64,000 bases of DNA from Cryptomeria japonica. Lineage: Eukaryota > Streptophyta > Pinopsida > Cupressales > Cupressaceae. The notes beneath the pieces are model-generated. The model ran no database searches. It had not been told where the DNA came from and saw only the letters and a program-made list of their open reading frames with translations. This document shows, piece by piece, positions 21,011-33,059 of the stretch. Within the stretch, counting starts at the first letter, position 1. The number at the start of each line of letters is the position of its first letter. Made by a program: the position numbers and the translations under genes. Location: the NCBI RefSeq assembly GCF_030272615.1, contig NC_081407.1:436390230-436454229 (forward strand), read 5' to 3'.

Positions 21011-22384
21011 TTCGCCATGACCATTTGATCTTGTGGAAATGATTTTGTGTTGTATAATGGATTATTAACTACCTCAAATGTTGATTTCAATGAAACACTC
21101 ACAGTCAAGGATTTAGAGGAACTCTTATCAAGTAGTGTGATTTGTGCTTCTTGTTGTGCATTCATTTCATTTGGACGAGGCTCAAAACTCAAAAGATTAC
21201 CAAATTCATGTTGTATTTGTATATTGGTTTGATCATTCGAGGTTGTAGCAGCTTCAAGCATGCTTCTATAATTGTCGAGAAATAATCTAGACACTTTACT
21301 GAAGAACTTGTTCATTTTCTCTTTCATTTTTGGATTGCTAACAAACATTTTGACATCATCTAAATCATCAGAATCTGACAAGGACTCTGATGGGTTATTT
21401 GGATCCATTTCTTGTTGATGGACTTGGTTTCACTCAAATCCTTGTATAAAGTTTTGTTACTCATATAAAATTGGAGGTTGTGTGTCATGTTGCTGGTATA
21501 TTTGATTGAAATTGAATGGTGCACTCCTTGACGGAGTTGGTGGAACACTTCCGAATCCTGGTTTTATTGGCACAAATATGAGTTCATAATATGGAGGTGG
21601 TCCCAATTGTACTGTCTCATATTGTGGTCGTGCATTTCTTGACAAACCCACATTTGGATTGAGTGACTGAGTCTGATATTGTTGCATTTGTGTTTTTTGT
21701 GTGTTATCCATTGGAAATGACATGGCTTGATAGGTTGATTCGTGTGATTTCTTGGACTTAGACCCTATTTCAATCATCATGTCACTATGAAATGTATGTA
21801 ACTAAGGCAACCTAGATGATTGACAATGCAACTAAATGTTTTTTGGTCTTTTTGAATTTTGGGAATGACAATTAGATGACACTAAATGCAACCGTAGCAA
21901 ATGATAACGAAACTTAGGGTAAAAGTTCAACCTATGTTTTTGTTATTTTCGGATTTTTTTGGAAATGATATGAAATATTAAGTAATGGTAATGCAACCTA
22001 TGTTATTGTTGTTTTTGAGTTTTGGACAAACCTTTTAAATGCAACCCTAAAGAAACAACCCTTGGGAAATTGAAATGAAGTCTAGACCTTAAAAGGACAA
22101 AGGACCAAATGACAATAGGACAAATTGACAATGTCTCATCTATACGCTTGGATACTAAGATATGTTTGACAAAAGGATATTGATAAGAGGACAAATGTTG
22201 GACAAGGTCAAGACTCCCCAACAATGACTTAGGGTTTAGTCTAAAGTTTTGATTTTTGAAGTTTGGAAAATCTAATTTGGGACTATTATTCAAGGGAACA
22301 ATGATTATGAGAATGACCCAAGATACGATATGAAAATGACCTCAATTTGTGCTATGACCTAGGGATATGAAATGACCTAAGGAT
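21011..22384 (-). pseudogene. Array unit U3 (subtype A)
   Basis: Coding blocks at 21780-21457 (MMIETRSKSKKSHESTYQ, later LSRNARPQ) and 21408-20968 (MDPNNPSESLSDSDD onward) lie in different frames, so the unit is broken once near 21430. Subtype-A markers are IETRSK, LSRNARPQ, QHDTQ and QITLL in the protein, and TTAAGTAATGG in the leader. Unit length is 1374 bp. Confidence 0.8.
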
Positions 22385-23655
22385 TTCACCATTACCATTT
22401 GATCTTGTGGAAATTATTTAGTGTTGTATAATAGATTATTAAGTGCCTCAAATGTTGATTTCAATGGAATACTCACACTCAAGGATTTAGAGGAACTCTT
22501 CTCAAGTAGTGTGATTGGTACTTCCTATTGTGCATTCGAGGTTTTAGAAGCTTCAAGAATGCTTCTATACTTGTCAAGAAATAATCTAGACACTTTACTG
22601 AAGAACTTGTTCATTTTATTTTCATTTTTGGATTACTAACAAACATTTTGACATCATCTGAATCATTAGAATTTGATGAGGAATCTGATGGGATATTTGG
22701 ATCCATTTTTTGTTGCAGGTCTTGGTTTGACTCAAATCCTTATATAAGGTTTTGTTCCTCATATGACATTGGAGGTTGTGTGCCATGTTTTCAGTTTAAT
22801 TGATTGAAATCAAATGGTGCACTCCTTGATAGTATTAGTGGAACACTTCAAAATCCTGGTTTCATTGGCACAAATATGGGTTCATAATATGGAGGTGGTC
22901 CCAGTCGTAGTGTCTCATATTGTGGTGGTGCATTTCTTGATGAACCCACATTTGTATCAAGAGATTGAGTCTGATATTGTTGCATTTGTGTGTTATCCAT
23001 TGGAAAGGACATGGGTTGATACGTTGATTCAGGTGATTTCTTGGATTTAGATCTTGTTTCAACTAGCATGTCACTATGCAATGTATGTAACTAAGGCAAC
23101 CTAGATGATTGACGATGCAACTAAATATTTTTTGGTCTTTTTGAATTTTGGGAATGACAATTAGATGCAGCTAAATGCAACCTTAGCAAATGATAATGGA
23201 ATTTAGGGTAAAAGTGCAACCTATGTTTTTGTTATTTTAGGAATTTTTTGGAAATGATCTGCAATCTTATGTAATGGTAATGCAATGTATGTTTTTGTTG
23301 TTTTTGAGGTTTAAAAAAACCTTTGAAATGCAACCCTAAAGACACGACCCTTAGGAAATTGAAATGAAGTCTAGACCTTAAAAGGACAAAGGACCAAATG
23401 ACAATAGGACAAATTGACAATGTCTCACCTATACGATTGGATACTAAGCTAGGTTTGACAAAAGGATATTTATAAGAGGATAAATGTTGGACAAGGTCAA
23501 GACTCCCCAACAACGACTTAGGGTTTAATCTAATGTTTTGATTTTTGAAGTTTGGCAAACCTAATTTGGGACTATTATGCAAGTGGACAATGATTATAAC
23601 AATGACCCAAGATATGATACAAAACTAACCTCAAGATGTGCTATGACCTAAGGAT
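22385..23655 (-). pseudogene. Array unit U4 (subtype B, internally deleted)
   Basis: The N-terminal block is open at 23081-22848 (MLVETRSKSKKSPESTYQ, SSRNAPPQ). About 85 bp are missing around 22545, where GTGCATTC joins directly to GAGGTT. This removes the NDQT...HPDEMN segment found in other units. Its distal leader also lacks about 18 bp (GGGATATGAAATGACCTA) just before the junction at 23652. Length is 1271 bp. Leader marker is type B (TTATGTAATGG). Confidence 0.75.
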
Positions 23656-24093
23656 TTCACCATCACCATTTGATCTTGTGGAAATGATTTAGTGTTGTAT
23701 AATGGATTATTAACTGCCTCAAATGCTGATTTCAATGGAAAAATCACACTCAAGGATTTAGAGGCACTCTTCTCAAGTAGTGTGATTTGTACTTCTTGTT
23801 GTGCATTCATTTCATTTGGATGAGGTTCAAAACTCACAAGATTACCAAATTCATGTTGCGTTTGTATAATAGTTTGATCATTTGAGATTGTAGCAGCTTC
23901 AAGCATGGTTGTATACTTGTCGAGAAATAATCTAGACACTTTACTGAAGAACTTGCTCATTTTATTTTTTATTTTTGGATTGCTAACAAACATTTCGACA
24001 TCATCCGAACCATCAGAATCTGACGAGGACTCTAATGGGTTATTTGGATCCATTTCTTGTTGAAGGTCTTGGTTTGACTCAAATCCTTTTATA
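23656..24093 (-). pseudogene. Array unit U5 (subtype A), split by Element 2; rest at 30740-31679
   Basis: The C-terminal block at 24053-23631 is open (MDPNNPLESSSDSDGSDD through LLEKSASKS). Element 2 interrupts the coding part at 24093. The N-terminal block resumes at 30740 and is open at 31076-30740 (MTIETRSKSKKSHESTYQ, LSRNAQPQ). Subtype-A markers are QITLL, QHDTQ and TTAAGTAATGG. Together the pieces minus one 5-bp target duplication give 1373 bp. Confidence 0.85.
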
Positions 24094-24895
24094 TGTTAGA
24101 TTCAATGACGGTCCCAAAGACACTGAGAGTGGGGGGGGTGAATCATTGTCTATCCGGTTAGCAGAATATTTAAACTTATTTAGAACTTTGCAACCCAAAA
24201 TAGTGTACCGGTAAATAAGGATTAATGCAGTAAATAGAAATAATAGAGACAACATGGAAACACACCATAACACAAGATATTTAATGAGGAAACCCAGTGT
24301 GGGAAAAACCTCGGTGGGATTTATGACCCACAATATTTACTCACTGGCCAATGAATAAATACTACTTACAATAAGGGGCCTGCACATGCAGGGAGGGCAA
24401 CAACCTAGAGCTCACTGCTCAATAAAGAGTCACACTAACTACAAAATGGATTATCAAATCCAATACAATGTACTTCTCAAAATAGCATCTTTAATGCCAG
24501 GTTCAGTACCGATTTAAGATCAGTCAATAACCAAACCTTCACTGTCAACTATATCACCTTATACAATAAAAATATCTTATCACACACACCAAAATGACTT
24601 ATAAGATCTCATACATATATGAGTCTTTTACAATATACCATGTCGACTTACAAAAGATAATTACATTTACAAAATAATTCATATAAACAAAACTTTATCC
24701 TATGTCGGCTAGAGTGCCGGTATGCTTGTTGCCGATGCAATCTAAATGCCGGTGTAAGTGCCTGTCGGTGGCGATGTCTACCAGTGTATGAAGTTTGTGA
24801 TGTCGGTCATGTAGAAACAAATTTTTGGTGACTTTCCAGTTGGTTGCCATCAATGATAATATCAACTATTCTCATAAGAGTGCAGAATGCCAACA
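24094..24895 (-). repeat. Element 2 LTR, 3' copy
   Basis: Downstream LTR in minus-strand sense. It ends next to the purine tract at 24896. It shares with Element 4 and 5 LTRs a GGGAAAAACC block (24300-24310). The U5 stem (24119-24126 with 24143-24150) has one mismatch in this copy. Confidence 0.9.
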
Positions 24896-24912
24896 ATCTC
24901 CTCCTTTGGCAT
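24896..24912 (-). promoter_or_regulatory. Element 2 polypurine tract
   Basis: The minus strand reads CCAAAGGAGGAGAT immediately before the 3' LTR. A purine run in this place is the plus-strand primer of LTR elements. Confidence 0.75.
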
Positions 24913-25244
24913 TGATGGCAACACTCATGAGAAAAATCAAAACCGTTATCCAAAAACTGAAATCCAAAAAGATGTGCTCCCCCTGAGCAAGTGATCTCCT
25001 TTGTATATGCATTTTTCTCACCACTACTCCCCCTTTGACATCAATGATAAAGGATGTCATAAATAATCAAAAGATTACAAAAATGCTACCTCAAAGTCTG
25101 TAACCGGTTGGTTACAATCTAAAAGATGTCTGCCAAAATCATATTTAAACTCTGCATAAACTTGTTACTGTCATTTAAAGTTGCCTCTATTTGCTGGATC
25201 ATACCGGTGAGATAGTGCATTTGCTGCTCCGGTGATTGTTCTCT

Positions 25245-28200
25245 TTAAACTTTTGCCTTAGATAATTCAGCTCTCTGAGTAATCGTATTATCTAGCCTCA
25301 GACCAAGTTTATCCTTTAGTTCCCGGGAATTAGACCTTATTCGTGCCTTCTCTTTCTCAAGTTTTTCTAACTTCTCAAAAACTGATATAAGTCTAGATGA
25401 ACCTATTATATTGTCCACAATATTATCAATTTCTTTTTGTGTCTTTTTGATCTCTTCATCAATGTCCTCAGTCAAACAGTGAGGTTTACATGCTTCCCTA
25501 TATAACTCCTTATACTCCAAAATTGTAGAATTGAGTACCGGTAAAAGTGTATCCACATGATCGGTACATTTCTTTATGGTGTTTTCAAAGAATGTATTCT
25601 TCTCTTTTTCAAATCTCTGCTTTATGGTATCCTCATTCACCTTATCTATAGTTATTACATTATCAACAATAAATTTGGACAATGTGTCCAATTTCCCTAA
25701 AGAATCATTAATGTGATCTATCTTAAAATTGGGTGCAATAATCTTTAGAATAGGTAATGTGTTATCAATTGCCTTAAATGATAAGGCATTGCAATCAGTA
25801 ATCCTTTTAATTGAATCCAAAAGTACCTCTATGATATTAGTAGGCCTGAATTCACCTATAGATGTGCTTGGTTCTATTGTAGGTTTCTTCTCAATAGATG
25901 TCTGACCAATCACCTTAACTATATCCTCTTTGTTTCCATCAGATGCATCCACTTTCCTTGTATTTTCCTCCAGTGGATCTGTCTGTGTCTGTACTTCTAC
26001 CTTTACTAATTTCTCGGTCTGATTAGGCTTCTCCGCTACTGCTGGTGTCACAGACTCAACATGTATCTCTGCCTCAGATTGTTTCTCTATTTGTACCACT
26101 GTCGGTTGCTCAAATTCTGGTGGCCCTGTGCTAACTGTCTTATCCTCTGTTTTCTCAGTCTCCGGTTGCTCTGTTTGAGCTGGTATCTCAGTTTCCTGAG
26201 AGTCAATAGTTTGTGCCAGTTTTTCTAAAATCTTGCTTTCCTCAACACTATCCGCCTTAACCTCTGAAGTATCTTTATCCACAACAAAGTTTACCTCTTG
26301 AGTATCTACATTCATGATAAAGAGTATCTCTGACTTAGGGTTAGTATCATCATGTGTTAAACCTTCAGTAGATATATTTGGCGGATTAGCTGTATGGACC
26401 GATGATGAAGGTGCTAAAGGAGGGGTGTCCTGGGTTGGTGGAGGAATGTTATCTGTTATCTTTATGGAGGGTACACCACCTACTTTACCTTTTCCCTTGT
26501 CCTTTTGATATACTTTGAATGTTTTCTCTATTTTAGGTTTGGTTCTTTCCTCTTGATTTTCTTTCTCTACAAAGAATATATCCCATTTATTTGCAGTCTC
26601 ATCTGCAATTTCTTTTACCCTTCCAGCCATCAGGCTCACTTGTCGGTGTCCACTAACAAATACTGATAGGTTAGCTTCAGAAATAAGTTCATCTATTTCT
26701 TCTTTAGAATTTACCGGATGTACAGCTAAGAGTGCTTCAACTTTCAACTTTTTGTCTAGTTCCATTACAGATAGCCTTTTGGCTTCCAATCTCATGTAGA
26801 GATCATTTGGAATCTCATCAATCACTTCTATCAAAACTTTCTTATAAATGTCCAAGTGTAAAATAATGCTTTCCTAAATTGTGCTTTTGTTAGAATCAAT
26901 TAAAGAAATATACCATTTATTTACAATAGATAGATTACCCTCCTCTATAATATCATTCAATAGATCATTCAGTGTGGGGGTAACCAGTTTCTGTTTCTTC
27001 TTAGGTGTAAGTTTCTTCTCCGGTTCCCTAATTGCCTATTGTTTCTTCCTTAGTGTTCTGGTTTTCTTAGGTGAATGAGAGGGTACCGGTGAGGGTTTTC
27101 TCTTCCTTTCTACTCTTTTAAACTCAACATCCTTACCACTGTTAGTATCAGAGGATGTTACTACCAGTGAAACATTTGCTTTAGGTTGTAGTCCTTCAAG
27201 CTCACTGGTTGATATACCACTAATTTTCTTGACCTTCTTGGAGGCATCTTTGATAAATTTTTCTCTTCTCTTTGTCCTTTTCTGCATAGATATATTGCTC
27301 TCTATGGTTTCTACATTTCCAAAGAATTTCTCAGATGGCTCTCTTGGTGCATCAAATAGAGCTTTAGCATAAGTTTCCAGAACATATAGGTATACCTCAT
27401 AACCCATCTCAGTAACCCAAATAGTTCTAGGGCTTATTGCTTCCATCCAAGTTTCATCTCTCTTAATGACAAAATAGATTTCCTTGTCATATTTGTCAAT
27501 TATACTTTGTGGTAGTCTCTCTCGTGCATGCATCTTAGATTGAAATGTTTTGAAGTAATTTGTTATGTTCTTAATACTATTAGTGCCCATACTGGTGAAA
27601 GCATCTTGTATCTGTCTTCCTACCAAGATGTCATAACCAAAATCCTTGTGACCTATGCTAGGTATCTCCTTGGTAAAGTACAACATGAGGCATACTAGAA
27701 GGTTTCCAAAATAGAAAGTACCTTTCTTGTCTCCTTTAATCTTCTTTAGGTTGTCAATTAATTAATCTTTAAGCCATTCACACACATCAATCTTAGCATT
27801 ATTGTTCACCATCTCATATGCATTGTGAATACATAGGCTAGAAATAGAATTAATTCTATTTGCATGAGTTGCTTTGCATCCTAGTACCATACTCACATAT
27901 CTCACCTTGATATCCTTAACATCATTCACTCTAAGTGACCTGCTATCATATGTGGCTCTGGTTAAATCCATAACTCCCCTGTTAGGTATTTTCTTGGTTT
28001 TATTAGGCCTACTATCGGTTGAAGGTAAACCGGTATCTGCCTTAATTGCATCCCTGGTTATCTTGGAAACTGACTCTAACCACATGAATTCACCATGGAC
28101 TTTGCTCAATACAAGTCTGACAACTTCCTTTGGAAATTTGGGAATATTCAGAATCTCTACAAAACCTAAGTCTTGCACAATCTTATGTTCGGGTTTGATC

Positions 28201-28456
28201 ACACCATTTCCATCAGTATTAACCTCATTGAATATCTTCTTTAGATCCTCAGTCCCTAGGTTTTCTATGTTGCAATGTATGCAGATTCTAGGGTCTTCTG
28301 CAAATGCTACACCTTTCAGTATTTTCGAAAAAGCTCCTACAGAATCATCCTATTTTGCAATCTCGAGGATAATCTTGAATACAGGTGTAGGGCGTTTGAC
28401 ATTTTCCACAATGGTAGGGTTCAAAATAAACTCAGGAATAGAAGATGAGGAATCCA
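25245..28456 (-). pseudogene. Element 2 second protein, unknown function, homologous to Element 1
   Basis: Start ATG at 28454-28456 (MDSSSSIPEFILNPTIVENV). Domain 1 spans about 28200-27550, with KVHGEFMWLESVSKITRDAI, KIDVCEWLKD and FGNLLVCLMLYFTKEIPSIG, matching Element 1 block by block. Lesions include a TAG near 28350, a frame change near 28203, a stop near 27762 and another near 27037. A basic linker (KKTRTLRKKQ) follows. The last 536 codons (26855-25245) are uninterrupted: Domain 2 has EEIDELISEANLSVFVSGHR and GRVKEIADETANKWDIFF, followed by an acidic Thr/Glu/Pro-rich linker and a coiled-coil tail. The long open stretch suggests late inactivation. Function is unknown; structural or nucleic-acid packaging roles are guesses. 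Confidence 0.7.
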
Positions 28457-28853
28457 TTTCAAAGAAAAATACCTCTAAACCAAAATTTTGAATTCCTGAA
28501 GAACACTTCGCAGCTTCACCTTAGAATGCCCTTGCTTAGTTTCGTGCTCTTTGATCATTTGAATGCTCGGTGAGTTCGAAATGAGAGTTTCCCGGTGCTT
28601 TATAGCCAAAAAGGTTCTTTAAAACTGCATTAAATACTTGCCGGTTAAGTGAAAACTTAACACATCCATCGGTAAAGAAGAAATGTATCTTCTCACCATC
28701 AACCAAGGGTAAAATGCATCATTTTCAACTTGTAGCAATACCCCCTAAAGATTATTCCTCAGTTAGATGAAGAATCTCCTACTGGTGGAGGATTACTCTG
28801 TTCTACCGGTGCAGAGATAGTTTCATCAATTTTTTATCACTCTTCTTAATCCA

Positions 28854-29869
28854 TTATTTTGAAAATTCTTGCTTTACTTCATCTACCTTTTCTTTGCCCT
28901 TCAAACTAGATCCTTTGTTGTTCATCGGTGCATTCTTGCTTCTACATAATTTTGCAATATGTCTAATCTTGTTGCATGCATAACAAGTTACATTATTCCT
29001 CTGAATAGCCTTTCCATATCCTTGACCGATTTGTGATCTGCATTGATTAGATAAATCCCCAAATTTTCCACAAACATAGCATTTTACATTCATTATGCAA
29101 TTTTTTGAATTATGACCAACTTTGTTGCATTTGGAACATTGACCGGTGGGTGAGTTTATATTCTGATTATTTCTAAATCTACACTGATTTTCTCAGTGAC
29201 CATATTTGTTGCAATTAAAACATTTCCCATTAAATTTATAAGCATTAGGTTGTCTTACCGGTTTGTTCTGATCTTGATTGTTTGCAGTACCAAAACTTTC
29301 TCCATGTTCAAATCCAAGTCCATTTGTATCTCCATCAGGTTTCTGTCTTTTAAGCATGTCATCAAGTTCTTCTGAACTTTTCTTGAATTTGTCTTTGTGT
29401 TTATTTGCAGTAACCAACTCATTTTCTAGAATTTCAACTTGTCTCACAAGCTCAACTTTATCATGTTGCATGTGAATCAGATCTGTCTTTAGCATATCAT
29501 TTTTATGACCAAGTTTGAGATTTTCATTTCCAGCATCATTAAGTCTCCTAGTCAAGTCTTCTTCATTCTTCTTCATGTCTTCAATATCCTTACATAACCT
29601 CCTAGTCATATCTTGCATTTCATTCTTCATATTACTTTTTTTTGTCTCAACTTATTTGCAATGTCTCTGAGAGTCTCTTTTTTATCATCATCATTCTGCA
29701 TCTTCTCATGAAGTTCCTTTCTCTTATTTTGTGCTATAACCAGATTTTCTTGAAGTCCTTTAATGAATTCCTTAGCAGTCCTCAGATCATCTTCAAGTTT
29801 GATATTCTTCAATTTTTCTGCATCAAAATCTTCACGAGCTCCTTCCAACTATTTTCTTAAGTTCTCCAT
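28854..29869 (-). pseudogene. Element 2 Gag-like protein: coiled coil plus four zinc knuckles
   Basis: Start ATG 29869 (MENLRK, then TAG, then LEGAREDFDAEKLK). Heptad-rich helices run to about 29360, with a frame change near 29630. The segment FKKSSEELDDMLKRQKPDGD followed by GLGFEHGE resembles the region before the knuckles in plant copia-type Gags. Knuckles are CFNCNKYGH-TGA-ENQC (stop inside), CSKCNKVGHNSKNC (intact), CYVCGKFGDLSNQC (His to Asp) and CYACNKIRHIAKLC. A Lys-rich tail ends at 28854. It is the first gene after the primer site, as in Element 1. Confidence 0.75.
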
Positions 29870-29926
29870 CTGTATCGGTGTCAGAATATCCCTCAAGCTA
29901 TTAGGATTTTGCAAATAGAGGACTAG

Positions 29927-29938
29927 GCTCTGATACCA
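29927..29938 (-). promoter_or_regulatory. Element 2 primer binding site (initiator-Met tRNA)
   Basis: TGGTATCAGAGC on the minus strand, two bases after the 5' LTR. It is intact and identical to that of Element 1. Confidence 0.9.
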
Positions 29939-29940
29939 AT

Positions 29941-30739
29941 TGTTAGATTCAATGACAATCCCAAAGACACTAAGAGGGGGGTGAATCAGTGTCTAATTAG
30001 TTAGAAGAATATTTAAACTTATTTAGAACTTTGCAACCCAAAATAGTGTACCAGTAAATAATAATTAATGCACTAAATAAAAATAACAGAGACAACATGG
30101 AAACACACCATAACACAAGATATTTAACGAGGAATCCCATTGTGGGAAAAACCTCGGTGGGATTTGTGACCCACAATATTTACTCACTGTCCAATGAATA
30201 AATACTACTTACAATAAGGGGCCTGCACATGTAGGGAGGCCAACAATCTAGAGCTCACTACTCAATAAAGAGTCACACTGACTACAATATGGATTATCAA
30301 AACCAATACAATGTACTGCTCAAAATAGCATCTTTAATGCCAAGTTCAGTACCGGTTTAAGCTCAGTCAATAACCAAAACCTTCGCTATCAACTATATCA
30401 CCTTATACAATAAAAATGTCTTATCACACACACCAAAATGACTTATAAGATCTCATACATATATGAGTCTTTTACAATATACCATGTCGGCTTACAAAAG
30501 ATAATTACATTTACAAAACAATTCATATAAATAAAACTTTATCCTATGTCGGTTAGAGTGTCGTTATGCTTGTTACTGATGTAATCTGAATGACGGTGTA
30601 AGTGCTTTCCAGTACCGGTGTCTACCCATGTATGAAGTTTGTGATGTCGGTCATGTAGAAACAAATTTCTGATGACTTGCCAATTGGTTGCCATCAATGA
30701 CAAAATCAACTATTCTCATAAGAGTGTAGAATGCCAACA
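29941..30739 (-). repeat. Element 2 LTR, 5' copy
   Basis: Upstream LTR in minus-strand sense. The U5 hairpin is perfect here: AGACACT (29965-29971) pairs with AGTGTCT (29988-29994) around a G-run loop. The sequence follows the 24094 copy throughout, with scattered substitutions. Confidence 0.9.
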
Positions 30740-31679
30740 GTATAAGGTTTTGTTCCTCATATGACATTGGAGGTTGTGTGTCATGTTGCTGGTATAATTG
30801 ATTGAAATCGAATGGTGCAATACCTGACAGAGTTGGTGGAACACTTCCAAATCGTAGTTTCATTGGCACAAATATGATTTCATAATATGGAGGTGGTCCC
30901 AATTGTACTGTCTCATATTGTGGTTGTGCATTTCTTGACAAACCCACATTTGGATCGAGTGATTGAGTCTGATATTGTTGCATTTGTGTTTTTTGTGTGT
31001 TATCCATTGAAAATGACATGGCTTGATAGGTTGATTCGTGTGATTTCTTGGACTTAGACCTTGTTTCAATCGTCATGTCACTATGAAATGTATGTAACTA
31101 AGGCAACCTAGATGATTGACAATGCAACTAAATGTTTTTTGGTCTTTTTGAATTTTGGGAATGACAATTAGATGCAACTAAATGCAACCTTAGAAAATGA
31201 TAATGGAAGTTATGGTAAAAGTGAAACCTATGTTTTTGTTATTTTAGGAATTTTTTGGAAATGATATGCAATCTTAAGTAATGGCAATGCAACCTATGTT
31301 ATTGTTGTTTTTTAGGTTTGGACAAACCTTTGAAATACAACCCTAAAGACGTGACCCTTGGGAAATTGAAATGAAGTCTAGATCTTAAAGGACAAAGGAC
31401 CAAATGACAATAGGACAAATTGACAACGTCTCACCTATACGCTTGGATACTAAGATAGGTTTGACAAAAGGATATTTATAAGAGGACAAATGTTGGACAA
31501 GGTCAAGACTCCCCAACAATGACTTAGGTTTTAATCTAAAGTTTTGATTTTTGAAGTTTGGAAAATCTAATTTGGGACTATTATGCAAGGGAACAATGAT
31601 TATGACAATGACCCAAGATACACTATGAAAATGAACTCAATATATGCTATAACCTAGGGATATGAAATGACCTAAGGAT

Positions 31680-33059
31680 TTCACCATTACCATTTTATCT
31701 TTTGCAAATGATTTAGTGTCGTATAATGGATTATTAAGTGCCTCAAATGTTGATTTCAATGAAATAATCACACTCAAGGATTTAGAGGAACTCTTCTCAA
31801 GTAGTGTGATTGGTCATTCCTGTTGTGCATTCGTTTTGTCTGGATGAGTTACAAAACTCAAAAGATTACCAAATTCATGTTGTGTTTGTAATTAGTTTGA
31901 TCATTCAAGGTTGTAGAAGTTTCAAGCATGCTTCTATACTTGTCAAGAAATAATCTAGACACTTTACTAAAGAACTTGTTCATTTTCTTTTCCATTTTTT
32001 GGATTGCTAACAAACATTTCGACATCATCTGAATCATCTAAATCATTAGAGTATGATGGGTTATTTCGATCCATTTCTTGTTGAAGGTCGTGGTTTGACT
32101 CAACTCCTTGTATAAGTTTTTGTTCCTCATATGACATTGGAGGTTGTGTGGCATGTTGTCGATTTAATTGATTGAAATGGAATGGTACACTCTCTGATGG
32201 TGTTGGCAGAACACTTCCAAATCCTGGTTTCATTGGCACAAATATGGATTCATAATATGGAGGTTGTCCCACTTGTACTGTCTCATATTGTGGTGGTGCA
32301 TTGCTTGACGAACTCATATTTGGAACGAGTGACTGAGTCTGATATTGTTGCATTTGTGTGTTTTGTGTGTTATCCATTGGAAAGGACATGGCTTGATATG
32401 TTTATTCATGTGATTTCTTGGACTTAGACCTTGTTTCAACTGGCATGTCACTATGCAATGTATGTAACTAAGGCAACCTAGATGATTCATGATGCAACTA
32501 AATGTTTTTTGGTCTTTTTAAATTTTGGGAATGACAATTAGATGCAACTAAATGCAACCTTAGCTAATGATAATGGAACTTAGGGTAAAAGTACAACCTA
32601 TGTTTTTGTTATTTTAAGATTTTTTTGGAAATGATATGCAATCTTATTTAATGGTAATGCAACCTATGGTTTTGTTGTTGTTATTGTTTTTGAGGTTTGG
32701 AAAAACCTTTGAAATGTAACCCTAAATACGTGACCCTTAGGAAATGGAAATGAAGTCTAGACCTTAAAAGGACAAAGGACCAAATGACAATAGGAAAAAT
32801 TGACAATGTCTCACCTATACGCTTGGATACTAAGCTAGGTTTGACAAAAGGATATTGATATGAGGACAAATGTTCGACAAGGTCAAGAATCCCCAACAAT
32901 GACTTAGGGTTTAATATAATGTTTTGATTTTTGAAGTTTGGAAAACCTAATTTGGGACTATTATGCGAGCGAACAATGATTATAACACTGACCCAAGATA
33001 TGATATGAAACTAACCTCAAGATGTGCTCTGACCTAGGGATATGAAATACCCTAAGGAT
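31680..33059 (-). pseudogene. Array unit U6 (subtype B)
   Basis: An open block covers the middle of gag-N at 32389-31967 (MSFPMDNTQNTQMQQYQ through FVSNPK); a single extra T in a T-run near 31995 shifts the frame. Subtype-B markers are SSSNAPPQ, QHATQ and the leader TTATTTAATGG variant. Length is 1380 bp. Confidence 0.8.

Larger units (their letters stand above)
24094..30739 (-). mobile_element. Element 2: complete non-autonomous LTR retrotransposon
   Basis: LTRs at 24094-24895 (802 bp) and 29941-30739 (799 bp) start TGTTAGATTC and end CCAACA on the plus strand. Sense is minus. Flanks are TTATA (24089-24093) and GTATA (30740-30744). Other units read CCTTGTATAAGG, so the left copy has one substitution. 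The primer site and purine tract are in place. The inside encodes a coiled-coil/zinc-knuckle Gag and a long second protein homologous to that of Element 1, without polymerase, integrase or protease motifs. Confidence 0.92.
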
